A program made the translations under genes and the position numbers. From Beijerinckiaceae bacterium (GTDB lineage Bacteria; Pseudomonadota; Alphaproteobacteria; Rhizobiales; Beijerinckiaceae), in the NCBI GenBank assembly GCA_947370975.1, contig CANBNG010000002.1:124001-188000 (forward strand): 64,000 nt of DNA, written 5' to 3'. The notes below the pieces were generated by a model that worked only from the letters and a program-made list of their open reading frames with translations, searched no databases and was not told where the DNA came from. Below, one piece after another: positions 35,788-45,879 of the stretch (the first letter of the stretch is position 1; the number at the start of each line of letters is the position of its first letter).

Positions 35788-35906
35788 AATCGCATTTCCT
35801 CCTTGGCGTCCCATACGCTTGCAAGCTCGTGCCTTTGGGGGAGGTGACACGTGGGACGTGGGTTCCCCTAGCCTATGGGTCGGGCAGGGGGCAACCCCGG
35901 AGCGCT

Positions 35907-37385
35907 TCAGCCGTGCGACTTTTGTTCAGTGCTCGAGAGCGGACGGGCGACCTCTTCCAGCGGTTTGCGCTCGGCAGCGACGGCATAGCGGGCGGCAATG
36001 CCCGCTGCCCCCAGCATCAGGGCGGCGCCAAAGACATAGCCGGCAAAGACACTCTCGCGTGAGCCGCTCTCCACCAGCAGGCCAAAGACCACGGGCGCAG
36101 CGACCCCACCAATGGCCGTGCCTGCGGCATAAAAGATGGCAATCGCGAGCGCGCGGATTTCGAGCGGGAAATTCTCGCTGACGGTCAGATAGGCGGAGCT
36201 GGCCGCAGGCGATGCGAAGAAGAAAATCACCACCCAGGCGAAGGTGAGCTGGCCCGCCGTCAGCCAGTCGCGGGCAAACAGCCAGCCTGCGAGGATGAGC
36301 AGAAGGCCCGACATGGCATAAGTGAAGGTAATCATGCGCCGCCGGCCCAAAGTGTCGAACAGGCGGCCAAGCACGAGGGGGCCAAGCACATTGCCCAGTG
36401 CAAGCGGCAGGATATACCAGCCGACATCCTGTGCGGGCACGCTGTAGAACCGTGTCAGCACCAGTGCATAGGTGAAGAAAATCGCATTGTAGAAAAAGGC
36501 CTGCGAGGCCATCAGCGCGAGGCCGACGCCGGTGCGGCCACGATGGTCGATGAACAGCGAGCGGAAAACCTCGCCCAGCGGCGTATGGGTGCGTCCCCGC
36601 AAGTGCATGTCGGGGCCCCGATGCGGGCTTGCGAGCATATGGCCTTCGGCCTCAAAGCGCTTTTCAATGGCCGCGATAATAGCCTCTGCCTCCGCAGGGT
36701 GGCCATGGATGACGAGCCAGCGCGGGCTCTCGGGGATCCACAGCCGCATGAAGAGAATGCCGAGACCCAGCATGGCCCCGATCAGAAAGGCGACCCGCCA
36801 GCCGATGTCGGGTGCAAAATGGGCGGGATCGAGCAGGACAATGGCGCCGCCCGCCCCCAGCGCTGCGCCGATCCAGAACGAGCCGTTGATGACGAGATCC
36901 GTCCAGCCACGATAGCGGGCAGGCACCAGTTCCTGAATCGTCGAATTGATCGCGGTATATTCCCCGCCGATGCCAGCGCCCGTGAGAAAGCGGAAGAGGA
37001 AGAAGCTCCACGCATTCCAGGAAAAGGCGGTCGCAGCGGTGGCGGTGAGATAGAGCGCCAGCGTGATGAAGAACAGCTTCTTGCGACCGAGCCTGTCGGT
37101 CAGCCAGCCGAAGAAAACCGCACCCAGGACCGCGCCCGTCAGATAGCTTGTGCCTGCGAGCCCGATCTGGCTTTCGCGGAAATGCAGGACGGGGCTTTCC
37201 TTCAGGGCGCCCGCCACCGCGCCCGCGAGAGTCACTTCGAGCCCGTCGAGAATCCAGGTGATGCCGAGCGCAATCACCACAAGCGTGTGAAACCGGCCCC
37301 AGGGAAGCCGCTCCAGGCGACGGGGAACATCGGTCGCATATATACCCAAGTCGGGCAGGGCGCGCCCGGGCTTTGCGGCTATCAT
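35907..37385 (-). CDS. MFS transporter, aromatic acid/sugar symporter type
   Basis: A 492-residue inner-membrane symporter with twelve hydrophobic segments. The first-loop motif GWLTDRLGRKKLF and its internal repeat GRLFDTLGRRRM are present, as are IPESPRWLVIHG and GAGIGGEYTAINSTIQELVP, which place it in the sugar/aromatic-acid branch. The start at 37385 (MIAAKPGRALPDLG) follows AAGGGA; an ATG at 37409 is also in frame. It probably imports the carboxylic acid used by the neighbouring enzymes. It is divergent from the enoyl-CoA hydratase gene at 37453. Confidence 0.88.
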   Translation of the reverse strand: MIAAKPGRALPDLGIYATDVPRRLERLPWGRFHTLVVIALGITWILDGLEVTLAGAVAGALKESPVLHFRESQIGLAGTSYLTGAVLGAVFFGWLTDRLGRKKLFFITLALYLTATAATAFSWNAWSFFLFRFLTGAGIGGEYTAINSTIQELVPARYRGWTDLVINGSFWIGAALGAGGAIVLLDPAHFAPDIGWRVAFLIGAMLGLGILFMRLWIPESPRWLVIHGHPAEAEAIIAAIEKRFEAEGHMLASPHRGPDMHLRGRTHTPLGEVFRSLFIDHRGRTGVGLALMASQAFFYNAIFFTYALVLTRFYSVPAQDVGWYILPLALGNVLGPLVLGRLFDTLGRRRMITFTYAMSGLLLILAGWLFARDWLTAGQLTFAWVVIFFFASPAASSAYLTVSENFPLEIRALAIAIFYAAGTAIGGVAAPVVFGLLVESGSRESVFAGYVFGAALMLGAAGIAARYAVAAERKPLEEVARPLSSTEQKSHG

Positions 37386-37452
37386 CGCTGTCCCTTCGCT
37401 GACGCCCATCAACGGCAAGCGCGGGCGTGGGTTGCATCGGGACGAGGGGCCA

Positions 37453-38241
37453 ATGGCGGACGCAAGGATCGACTATGAGGTGCGGGACGGCATTGCGCGG
37501 CTGACATTGCATCAGCCAGCCAAACTCAACGCCATGAATTTCGACATGTGGTCGTGCCTGCCGGGGCTTGTCGCGCGGGCCTGCGCTGAGCCTGCCGTGC
37601 GCGCCCTTGTGGTCGAGGGCGCGGGCGAACGCGCCTTTTGCTCGGGCGCGGATATTTCGCAATTTGGCGAGAAGCGCAGCAGCGCAGAATCTGTTGTCGC
37701 CTATGAGGATGCGGTCAGTGCCGGGCTGGCGGCTCTTGCGGGCAGTTCCAAGCCGACGCTCGCGCGCATCGGCGGCATCTGCTTTGGCGGCGGGCTGGCG
37801 CTGGCTTTGTCCTGCGACCTGCGGCTTGCCCGCGCGGACGCCCGCTTTTGCGTGCCCGCCGCCAAGCTCGGTCTGGGTTACACTTTCCCCAATATCGAGT
37901 CTCTGGTGCGTCGCATCGGGCTGGGTGCTGCCGCCGATATTCTTTATTCGGCGCGCACCTTCGATGCGCCGGAGGCCTTGCGTCTGGGGGTTGCCAATCT
38001 TGTCTGGCCGCAGGACTCGTTTGCGGCCGAAAGCGAGGCCTATCTCGCACGCCTCGCAGGCAATGCGCCGCTGACGCTTGGCGCAGTGGCGCTGGCATTG
38101 CGTGAATTGGCAAAGCCCGACGCCTTGCGCGACCCCACCGCCGCGAATGAGGCTGTCACGACCTGTTTTGCGAGCGCTGATTATGCCGAAGGCCGACGCG
38201 CCTTTGCCGAAAAACGCCCGCCCGTGTTCAGGGGCAGTTAA
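37453..38241 (+). CDS. Enoyl-CoA hydratase/isomerase family protein
   Basis: A 262-residue crotonase-fold enzyme. Motifs are AFCSGADISQFGEKRS and IGGICFGGGLALALSCDLRL for the oxyanion hole, with PAAKLGLGYTFPNIESLV at the second catalytic loop, where the typical glutamates appear replaced, which is common in the family. The ATG at 37453 follows GAGGGG. It ends five bases before the convergent copper-chaperone gene. Its place between a symporter and a copper gene gives no pathway clue. Confidence 0.87.
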   Translation: MADARIDYEVRDGIARLTLHQPAKLNAMNFDMWSCLPGLVARACAEPAVRALVVEGAGERAFCSGADISQFGEKRSSAESVVAYEDAVSAGLAALAGSSKPTLARIGGICFGGGLALALSCDLRLARADARFCVPAAKLGLGYTFPNIESLVRRIGLGAAADILYSARTFDAPEALRLGVANLVWPQDSFAAESEAYLARLAGNAPLTLGAVALALRELAKPDALRDPTAANEAVTTCFASADYAEGRRAFAEKRPPVFRGS

Positions 38242-38245
38242 GCGC

Positions 38246-38728
38246 TTATTTCATCTGCATATGTTTGGAATGGTCCATCTCCGGCGCGCTCGCACCCACG
38301 CCCTGCACGCTGAAGGTGACGGGCACAGCGCCGGCCTTTTCAAATTGCAGCACGGCCTTGAAACTGTCGCCCGCCTTCAAGGGCTGTTTCAGGCCCATCA
38401 GCATGATGTGATTGCCGCCGGGGCGCAGTTCTGTTTTCGCGCCGGGCGCAATCTCGATGCCATTGGTGAGGGGGCGCATTTTCATGATGCCGCCGTCCAT
38501 TGCCATTTCATGCAATTCGAGACGCTGCGCGATATCCGTCGCGCCGCCGATCAGGCGGTCGGTCGTCGCGCCCGCATTTTTCGCCACAATATAAGCGACG
38601 CCGATGTTCACCCCGCCCGGCGTGGCGCGCGACCAGGCCTGCTCGATGACCACTGCCGGCGTCTGCGCCTGCGCACTGAAGCTGAGGAGGCAGGTGGCGG
38701 TGAGCGCGGCAAAAATCAGTCGTGTCAT
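38246..38728 (-). CDS. Periplasmic copper chaperone PCu(A)C
   Basis: A 160-residue exported Cu(I) chaperone that delivers copper to the CuA or CuB sites of cytochrome oxidase. The signal peptide is MTRLIFAALTATCLLSFSAQ. The PCu(A)C metal motif is visible: LHEMAMDGGIMKM then, after about 22 residues, GGNHIMLMGL. The C-terminal tail MDHSKHMQMK adds further histidines and methionines, likely an extra copper site. AAGGA precedes the ATG by eight bases. No sco gene is adjacent. Confidence 0.92.
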   Translation of the reverse strand: MTRLIFAALTATCLLSFSAQAQTPAVVIEQAWSRATPGGVNIGVAYIVAKNAGATTDRLIGGATDIAQRLELHEMAMDGGIMKMRPLTNGIEIAPGAKTELRPGGNHIMLMGLKQPLKAGDSFKAVLQFEKAGAVPVTFSVQGVGASAPEMDHSKHMQMK

Positions 38729-38847
38729 GATGCGTATCCTTGAAAAATATCGGCTCCAAGGATCATTGCGGGGCTTTGCCGTCAAGCGCGCCAATGTCGC
38801 GCTTGCGCGGGCTTGAAGTGTCGGGGCTGGCCTGAAAGATTGGGCGG

Positions 38848-39246
38848 ATGACCGATCAGCCCTGTCCCTCTCTCGTCCGCGCCGCTCTGGCGGAAGGCCG
38901 CACCCGTGTTTTTGGCCGGGGCTTTGACCTCCCCTTCCGGCTTGTCCTGCTGCTGGCCTGGGTCGGGGGCGCGCTGGCGCTTGGCCACAGGGGCGCGCTT
39001 GTGGATGTTGCCGCAGGCCTCGTGGCCATGGCTTTCTTTCTCGCCATGCCTTTCGTCGTGGTCTTTGTCTATGTCGTGGCGATTGCCTTCATCGAGCGGC
39101 TCGGAGGACGAGACGAAATGGCCGATCCCACAATTCTCGCGGTGCTCGCAGCAGTGCTGCTGACGCTGGCCATCACGTCTGGCCTCGTTGCAGGAATTGC
39201 CGAGGCGCCGCTGGTTGGCCAGCAATTGCGCTCGATCTTCATGTAA
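38848..39246 (+). CDS. Small integral membrane protein of unknown function
   Basis: A 132-residue protein with three hydrophobic segments, at about 30-50, 55-80 and 95-115. The N-terminus MTDQPCPSLVRAALAEGRTR is cytoplasmic and basic. I do not recognise the family. It is divergent from the copper chaperone, with 119 bases between, and followed by a bidirectional terminator. Codon use fits a real gene. Confidence 0.7.
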   Translation: MTDQPCPSLVRAALAEGRTRVFGRGFDLPFRLVLLLAWVGGALALGHRGALVDVAAGLVAMAFFLAMPFVVVFVYVVAIAFIERLGGRDEMADPTILAVLAAVLLTLAITSGLVAGIAEAPLVGQQLRSIFM

Positions 39247-39257
39247 GCGCTTAGAAA

Positions 39258-39283
39258 AAAGGCCGGGATGTTTCCCGGCCTTT
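39258..39283. terminator. Bidirectional terminator
   Basis: AAAGGCCGGGA, a short loop and TCCCGGCCTTT, flanked by runs of A on the left and TTTGATTTT on the right. It lies between two convergent genes and can serve both. Confidence 0.92.
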
Positions 39284-39287
39284 GATT

Positions 39288-40742
39288 TTACCAATTGCCC
39301 GGCAGCATGTGGCCGAACTTTTCGCGCACCTGCTTTTCAAGCGGGTCGGTGTTGCACACCGTGTCGGGCCATTCGTGCTTGCGGTTCCAGGGTACGCAGG
39401 CATCGATGATCATGCGCGAGTTCATGTTGCGGCGCTCGGGCGGATAGGCCATCGGATCGAGCGTCGTGCTCCAGCAATGTTTCAGAATATCGACATCGTC
39501 CTTCGGGTCGCAGCGCGTGCAGATGGCCCAGACGACCTTGTCCATATCGGCCGGGTTGATGTCCTCATCCACCACGACGACTACGCGGTTGGCATAAGCG
39601 CCTGCATGGCATTGGGAGGCGATGTAGCCGGCCTGTTTGGAATGACCCGCATATTGCTGCTTGATCGCAACCGTGAGCCACATGCGGCTGCCGCCCGCTT
39701 CATGCGACCAGACGCCCTTGATTTCGGGAACGCCGGCTGCTTCCAGCTCATGCCAGACCACGCCCGCGCGCGCCGTGCCACGATAAAATGTGTCGTCATT
39801 GGGCGGAATGCCGGGAATGGCCCCCGTGAGAATCGGGTTGTCGCGATGCCAGAAGGTCTCGATGCGGATCGCCGGCTCCTTCTTGCGGCCGCCCGCGTAA
39901 TAGCCCGTCCATTCGCCGAGCGGACCTTCGTCCACCAGATCGTCGGGATAGACGAAGCCCTCGAAGGCGATTTCGGCTTCGGCGGGAATCGGCAGGCCTG
40001 TGACGGGTCCGTTGATCGTGCGGATTTCCTCGCCGAGAAGGCCGCCGGCCGCCTCGAATTCATTCTTGCCGTAGGGGATTTCCAGACCCGCGACCGCAAA
40101 CAGGCCCGGATGCACGCCCGCCACTACGGCGATGGGGCAGGGGAGCCCCTTGTCATGATAGCGGCGCATCAGAATGTCGCCGTGCTTGCCCTTGGAAATC
40201 ATCACCGAGGCGGTGCGCTTGTCATGCGCCTGGATGCGATAGGCGCCGTAATTCACCCAGCCGGAGTCGGGATCGCGCATGATGACCATGCAGCCGGTGC
40301 CGATGAAATAGCCGCCATCCTGCTCGTGCCAGCGCGGCGCGGGAATTTTCAGAATGTCGATATCATCGCCCGTGAAGGTGTTTTCGAGCAGCGCGCCGCT
40401 ATTGACCTGCTTGGTGGGCAGGGTCGGGGCATTGCGCATGTAATCGCGCCAGAAGCGGACGAGCTCGACCTCGGTCGTGTCTTCCGGCAGGCCTACGGTG
40501 AGCGCGATGCGCTTGACCGAGGTGAAGAGATTGGCGAGCACGCGGAAGCCCGGCTGATAGCCCGGAATATCCTCAAACAGCACCGAGGGGCGACCCATCT
40601 TGCGCATGGCAATGTCGACAACGCCGCCGATTTCGCTTTCGCGGTCAGCGCCCTTGACCGTGACCAGCTCGCCAGCTTCCTGCATCGCCGCGAGCCAGGA
40701 ACGCAGATCCTGCCCGCGCGCCGTCACCTTGTCCGAACTCAT
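39288..40742 (-). CDS. UbiD family decarboxylase
   Basis: A 484-residue cytoplasmic (de)carboxylase of the UbiD family, which uses prenylated FMN to decarboxylate aromatic or unsaturated acids. Family features include the NYGAYRIQAHDKRTASVMIS stretch with the conserved arginine, the IETFWHRDNPILTGAIPG region, the closing VVVDEDINPADMDKVVWAIC, and TTLDPMAYPPERRN. The length is typical. No UbiX-type prenyltransferase gene is nearby, so the cofactor must come from elsewhere. It is divergent from the first xdh cassette, with a 333-base control region between. Confidence 0.92.
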   Translation of the reverse strand: MSSDKVTARGQDLRSWLAAMQEAGELVTVKGADRESEIGGVVDIAMRKMGRPSVLFEDIPGYQPGFRVLANLFTSVKRIALTVGLPEDTTEVELVRFWRDYMRNAPTLPTKQVNSGALLENTFTGDDIDILKIPAPRWHEQDGGYFIGTGCMVIMRDPDSGWVNYGAYRIQAHDKRTASVMISKGKHGDILMRRYHDKGLPCPIAVVAGVHPGLFAVAGLEIPYGKNEFEAAGGLLGEEIRTINGPVTGLPIPAEAEIAFEGFVYPDDLVDEGPLGEWTGYYAGGRKKEPAIRIETFWHRDNPILTGAIPGIPPNDDTFYRGTARAGVVWHELEAAGVPEIKGVWSHEAGGSRMWLTVAIKQQYAGHSKQAGYIASQCHAGAYANRVVVVVDEDINPADMDKVVWAICTRCDPKDDVDILKHCWSTTLDPMAYPPERRNMNSRMIIDACVPWNRKHEWPDTVCNTDPLEKQVREKFGHMLPGNW

Positions 40743-40837
40743 TCACCTGTCTCCCGGGTATTGTCTGGGCCTGCTTGCGCGCAGCCTCATACGAAAGTCT
40801 GAAGCTGTGCCAACCGTCGCTTGAAACGAATGGCCTT

Positions 40838-40852
40838 GTCCCAAAATTGGAC
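40838..40852. promoter_or_regulatory. Operator-like 15-mer, copy 1
   Basis: GTCCCAAAATTGGAC, an imperfect palindrome, 95 bases upstream of the UbiD-family start and 224 bases before the xdh FAD-subunit start. A near-identical site is at 57340-57354 before another gene, which suggests one regulator. Confidence 0.5.
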
Positions 40853-40930
40853 CACGGCTGCGGCGATCCGTCAACAGAGGCCGGAGCAGAACTGCAAATG
40901 ATCCCCAGAATGCTTGCATAACAGTCACTT

Positions 40931-41013
40931 GTCGCAATCTGGCGACTTTCTGCGCAATCTGCACAAAGTCACCGCTCGGGCGTCTGAGACTTGCGAGTGT
41001 CCCAAATCTGGCG
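40931..41013. promoter_or_regulatory. Repeated AATCTGGCG boxes in the UbiD-xdh control region
   Basis: AATCTGGCG occurs at 40936-40944, within the palindrome GTCGC-six bases-GCGAC, and again at 41005-41013, where the wider GTCCCAAATCTGG (40999-41011) is a weak match to the 40838 operator. The 333 bases between 40743 and 41075 hold no gene and are probably the divergent promoter region for both units. Confidence 0.4.
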
Positions 41014-41075
41014 TATGTCCAAAAAACGTTGTTTGTGCCGGAAACCCGGCGCCTGATTGCGAAGATGAGGGCCGG

Positions 41076-41957
41076 ATGAAGCCGCCGCCGTTCAGCTACC
41101 ACGATCCAGCGACTCTGCAGCAGGCGGTCGAACTTCTGGGCCAGCTCGATAATGCAAAGCCTCTGGCCGGGGGGCAATCCCTCATGCCCATGCTCAACAT
41201 GCGTTTCGTGCTGCCCGACCATGTTGTCGATCTCAATGGCATCGCCGAACTCAGCGGGATCAGCGCCAGCGCCGACACGCTCGACATCGGCGCGATGACG
41301 CGCCAGCGCGACATCGAGTTCAGCGAGACGGTTGCCTGGGCCTGCCCGATTCTCAGCGAGGCGCTGACCTATGTCGGCCATCGCCAGACGCGCAATCGCG
41401 GCACGATTGGCGGCTCGCTCTGCCATCTCGATCCTGCCGCCGAATTGCCGACAATTGCCTGCGTGCTCGATGCGCGGATCGAGGTGATTGGCCCCAACGG
41501 GCTGCGCACCATTCCTTTCGCGGAATTTCCGGCCGGCTACATGATGCCATCCATCGAGCCCGATGAGCTGGTGACGCGTGTGAGCTTCCCGCTCTGGCCC
41601 CGCGAGGCCGGGCATTCCTTTGTCGAATTCGCACGTCGCCATGGCGATTTCGCCATTGTGTCGGCTGCCGCCATGCTGGTGGTGGACGCAATGGGCGTCA
41701 TCACCCGCGCCGCTGTGGCTTTGGGTGGCGTCACGGCGGTGCCCTTGCGCATGCCGGAGGTCGAGCAGGCGCTGGTCGGGCACAAGGCCACTGACGAGAC
41801 TTTCCGCGCAGCCGCCGAGCTTTGTCGCGCCATCGAGGCAGTGGGCGATGTTTATGTGCCTGCCGCCTACCGTCAGCATCTGGCGGTGGTGATGGCGCGG
41901 CGCGCGCTCGAACAGGCTTTTGCGCGCATCGGCGGCGCGTCCGCCAAGACACATTGA
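41076..41957 (+). CDS. Molybdenum hydroxylase FAD-binding (medium) subunit, CoxM-like, cassette 1
   Basis: The 293-residue FAD subunit of a xanthine-dehydrogenase/CO-dehydrogenase-type molybdenum hydroxylase. FAD-binding motifs are LAGGQSLMPMLNMRFV and RNRGTIGGSLCHLDPAAELP. MKPPPFSYHDPATLQQAVEL is the normal N-terminus; the ATG follows GAGGGCCGG. It passes electrons from the iron-sulfur subunit encoded next. The [2Fe-2S] and molybdopterin subunits follow in the order M-S-L. A second, similar trio lies at 52.5-56.1 kb. Confidence 0.93.
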   Translation: MKPPPFSYHDPATLQQAVELLGQLDNAKPLAGGQSLMPMLNMRFVLPDHVVDLNGIAELSGISASADTLDIGAMTRQRDIEFSETVAWACPILSEALTYVGHRQTRNRGTIGGSLCHLDPAAELPTIACVLDARIEVIGPNGLRTIPFAEFPAGYMMPSIEPDELVTRVSFPLWPREAGHSFVEFARRHGDFAIVSAAAMLVVDAMGVITRAAVALGGVTAVPLRMPEVEQALVGHKATDETFRAAAELCRAIEAVGDVYVPAAYRQHLAVVMARRALEQAFARIGGASAKTH

Positions 41958-41966
41958 GGAGACGAC

Positions 41967-42463
<497 letters not shown>

Positions 42464-42467
<4 letters not shown>

Positions 42468-44821
42468 GCGCGCCCCTCAACACGCGCATTGTCGGCCATA
42501 GTGTCGAGCGGCTCGAAGACCGCGCGCTGCTGCGCGGCGAGGCGCGCTTTGTCGATGATATTTCCTTCCCCGGCATGTGGCACATCGCTTTTGTGCGCAG
42601 CCCCCATGCTCACGCGTTGATCAATGGCATCGACAAATCGGCGGCGCTCGAAATTCCCGGCGTCCATGCGGTCCTGACGATGGCGGATCTCGCGCCTCAT
42701 CTCTCCGATCATCTCTTGCGCGTGGCGCTGCCAAGCCCCGCCTATCGGCTCGAATTGCACCGTCCCGTGCTGGCCGAGCGCGAGGTGGTGCATGTGGGCG
42801 AAGCGGTGGCGGCGGTTCTGGCTGACAGCCGCTATATCGCGGAAGACGCTGCGGCGCTCGTGTTTGTGGATTATGACCCCTTGCCGGCGGTTGCCGATTG
42901 CCGCGATGCATTGGCTGACGACGCGCCGCGCGCGCACCAGACTGCGCCGCATAATCTCGCCGCCGCATTCGACATGGGCTATGGTGATTGTGACGCGGCC
43001 TTTGCCTCTGCTGCGCATGTGTTTGGTGAAAATTACTGGCAGCATCGCGGCGTCGCGCAATCGATGGAATGCCGCGGCGTTGTCGCCAATCTTGAACCGA
43101 TGAGCGATCTGCTCACGGTCTGGAGTTCCACGCAGACGCCCCATGCCGGAAAGCGCGTGCTCTGTGGCCTGCTGCGGCGTGACGAAGACAAATTGCGCGT
43201 GATCACGCCCGATGTCGGCGGTGGTTTTGGCCCCAAGCTCGTCTTCTATCCCGAAGAAGCGGTGGTTGCGGTTGCCGCGCAAATGTTTGGCGCTCCGATC
43301 AAATGGATCGAGGATCGGCGCGAGCATTTCGTCGCCACCACGCAAGAGCGCGACCAGCATTGGGACATGCAGATCGCGGTCGATGTGCAGGGCAAGATCC
43401 TCGGCCTGCGCGGCACGCTGATCCACGACCATGGCGCCTATACAGCGCGGGGCGTCAACATCGCTTATGGGTCTGCGGCGGCCATCACGCTGCCCTATGT
43501 CATTCCCAATTACTTTCTCGACATCAAGCTCGTGGTGACCAACAAGGTTTCCGTCACGCCGATCCGTGGCGCGGGCCAGCCGCAGGCGGTCTTCGTGATG
43601 GAGCGTTTGCTTGATCGCGTGGCGCGCGAATTGAAGATCGATCGCGCCGAGGTCCGTCGTCGCAATCTCGTGCCAGGCGAGCAGATCCCTTACAAGACGC
43701 CGCTGAAAACACGCGGCGGCATGCAGGTTGTGCTTGATTCCGGCGATTATCCTGCCTGTCAGGCCGCAGCGCTCGACAAGGCGGGCTGGGAGGATTTTCC
43801 TGCGCGCAAGATCGCCGCGCGCGCACAGGGCCGCTATATCGGCCTTGGCCTTGCCAATTATGTCGAAGGCACGGGGCGCGGACCCTTCGAGCCGGTGAGC
43901 GTGCGCGTTGCTGAAAACGGCCGCATCCATGTCGCCTCGGGCGCTGCCGCCATGGGCCAGAGCACCAAGACCATGCTGGCGCAGGTCGTTGCCGAACAGC
44001 TTGGCTGCGACATGTCCAACATTACCGTTGTTGCGGGCGATACCGGCGCGATCGAACTTGGCATGGGCGGCTTCAATAGCCGTCAGGCCGTCATGGCCGG
44101 CTCGTCCGCCCATGCGGCAGCGTTGAAAGTGCGCGCCAAGGCGCTTTATGTTGCAAGCCACATGCTGGGCGTTGGCGAACAGGCGCTTGAAATCGAGGGC
44201 ACGGCCATTCGCCTCAAGGGGGGCGGTGGCGCGCAGGTGGAACTGGCCGAAGTCGCCAAAGCGGTGGCCGGCCTGCCGGGCTATTATATTCCCGGCAATG
44301 TCGAGCCCGGCTTGCAGGCTACCGAACATGTCATCATCAATGACATGACCTATGCCAACGGCACCTGTGCCGTTGAAGTCGATGTCGATGTCGAGACCGG
44401 TCTCGTCAAGGTCGCGCGCGTTGTCTTCGCGCATGATTGCGGGCGCGTGCTGCATCCCAAGATCGTCGAGGGCCAGATTGTTGGCGGCATTGCGCATGGT
44501 CTTGGCAATGCGCTGCTCGAATGGATGGGCTTTGACGAAAACGCGCAGCCCGTCTCCACGACGCTGGCCGAATATCTGCTGATGAGCGCAACCGAAATGC
44601 CGCCGCCGATTGAATTCGTGCATCTGGAATCGCCATCCCCGCTCAACGAGCTCGGCATCAAGGGCGTTGGCGAATCCGGCGTCATTCCGATGACTGCGGC
44701 GGTGGCCTCAGCCATCGAGGATGCGCTGTCATCCTTCAATGTCAGTATCACCAAGGTGCCGCTGTCACCCCCCGACATTATCGCGCTGATTCACGGCGCA
44801 GCGTCAAAGAACGGAGTCTGA
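42464..44821 (+). CDS. Molybdenum hydroxylase molybdopterin-binding large subunit, CoxL-like, cassette 1
   Basis: The 785-residue catalytic subunit, in which a molybdenum-cytosine-dinucleotide cofactor would hydroxylate a carbon of a heteroaromatic or aldehyde substrate with water. It shows RLEDRALLRGEARFVDDI at the start, VGGGFGPKLVFYPEE, VRGAGQPQ-like RGAGQPQAVFVME, AAMGQSTKTMLAQV, and the active-site glutamate in KGVGESGVIP. It lacks the CO-dehydrogenase loop signature with the copper-binding cysteine (VAYRCSFR-type), so it is not a CO dehydrogenase. It is followed two bases later by the dihydroorotase-like gene. Confidence 0.92.
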
Positions 44822-44823
44822 TC

Positions 44824-45870
44824 ATGGTCGATCGCATCACGATCCGGAAACCCGACGATTGGCATTTGCACGTGCGCGACAATGATATGTTGCGCGCAGC
44901 CTTGCCCCACACGGCAAGAGCTTTTGGCCGCGCCATTCTCATGCCCAATCTCGTGCCCCCCGTCTGCACCACGGCGCAGGCAAGCGCCTATCGCGACCGC
45001 GCTTTGGCCGTGCTGCCGCAGGGCTCGACCTTCACGCCGCTGATGGTCTGTTACCTGACCGATGACACCGACCCCGATGATGTCGAGCGCGGTTTCAAGG
45101 AAGGTGTCTTTACAGGCGTGAAACTCTATCCCGCCAATGCGACGACCAATTCTGCGGCAGGGGTGACCGATTACAAGAAGATCGAGGCCGTGCTCGCGCG
45201 CATGGAAAAAATCGGCATGCGCTTCCTGATGCATGCAGAAGAAGTCGATCCGGCCGTCGATGTCTTCGATCGCGAGGCGGTGTTTCTCGAGCGTCGGTTG
45301 ACGCCCTGGGCCAACATGTTTCCGGGCCTCAAATTCATCGTCGAGCATCTCTCCTCGAAGATCGGCGTGGATTATGTGCGCGCGCATGCGCCACAGATTG
45401 GCGCGAGCATCACGCCCTATCACATGCAGCTCAACCGGACCGATTGGCTGGGCTGGGGCAATCGCCCCTACATGTATTGCATGCCCGTCATCAAGACCGA
45501 GGCGGATCGCCTCGCGCTGCGCGATGCGGCGACATCGGGTGACGCCTGCTTCTTCCTCGGTACGGATTCAGCGCCCCATTCGGTGGCCAAGAAGCTTGCC
45601 GTTGTGGGTGCCGCCGGCGTGTTCAATGCGCCTGTCGCCATTGAAACCTACGCGCAGATTTTCGATGAAGAAAACAAGCTCGAAAATCTCGAGGCTTTTG
45701 CGTCGCTGAATGGCCCGCGTCATTACGGCCTTGTGCCCAATGACGAGACGATCACGCTGGAGCGCCAGAACTGGGTTGCGCCTGAAGAGATCAAGGTCGT
45801 CGGGCCCGAAGAGCGCGCCCTTGTCTATCGCGGCGGGGAAACGATCCCCTGGCGCGTTGTGGCGGCCTGA
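44824..45870 (+). CDS. pyrC: Dihydroorotase, class II (PyrC-like), inside a catabolic operon
   Basis: A 348-residue cyclic-amide hydrolase closely resembling Escherichia coli PyrC. Zinc ligands and catalytic residues are visible: DDWHLHVRDNDML, the carboxylated lysine in VKLYPANATTNSAA, histidines in RFLMHAEEVD and IVEHLSSK, ITPYHMQLNR, and aspartate in FLGTDSAPHS. It lies two bases after the large subunit and ten bases before an amidase gene, so it is co-transcribed with catabolic genes. It may be the ordinary dihydroorotase or a copy adapted to open another six-membered cyclic amide. Confidence 0.9.
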   Translation: MVDRITIRKPDDWHLHVRDNDMLRAALPHTARAFGRAILMPNLVPPVCTTAQASAYRDRALAVLPQGSTFTPLMVCYLTDDTDPDDVERGFKEGVFTGVKLYPANATTNSAAGVTDYKKIEAVLARMEKIGMRFLMHAEEVDPAVDVFDREAVFLERRLTPWANMFPGLKFIVEHLSSKIGVDYVRAHAPQIGASITPYHMQLNRTDWLGWGNRPYMYCMPVIKTEADRLALRDAATSGDACFFLGTDSAPHSVAKKLAVVGAAGVFNAPVAIETYAQIFDEENKLENLEAFASLNGPRHYGLVPNDETITLERQNWVAPEEIKVVGPEERALVYRGGETIPWRVVAA

Positions 45871-45879
45871 GGCGCACTC

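Noticed and set aside
33118..35847. A 909-codon open frame on the plus strand opposite the ThDP-enzyme and Bug genes
   Set aside because: It spans two genuine minus-strand genes and the gap between them, with His- and Asp-rich, motif-free sequence. It arises from codon bias.
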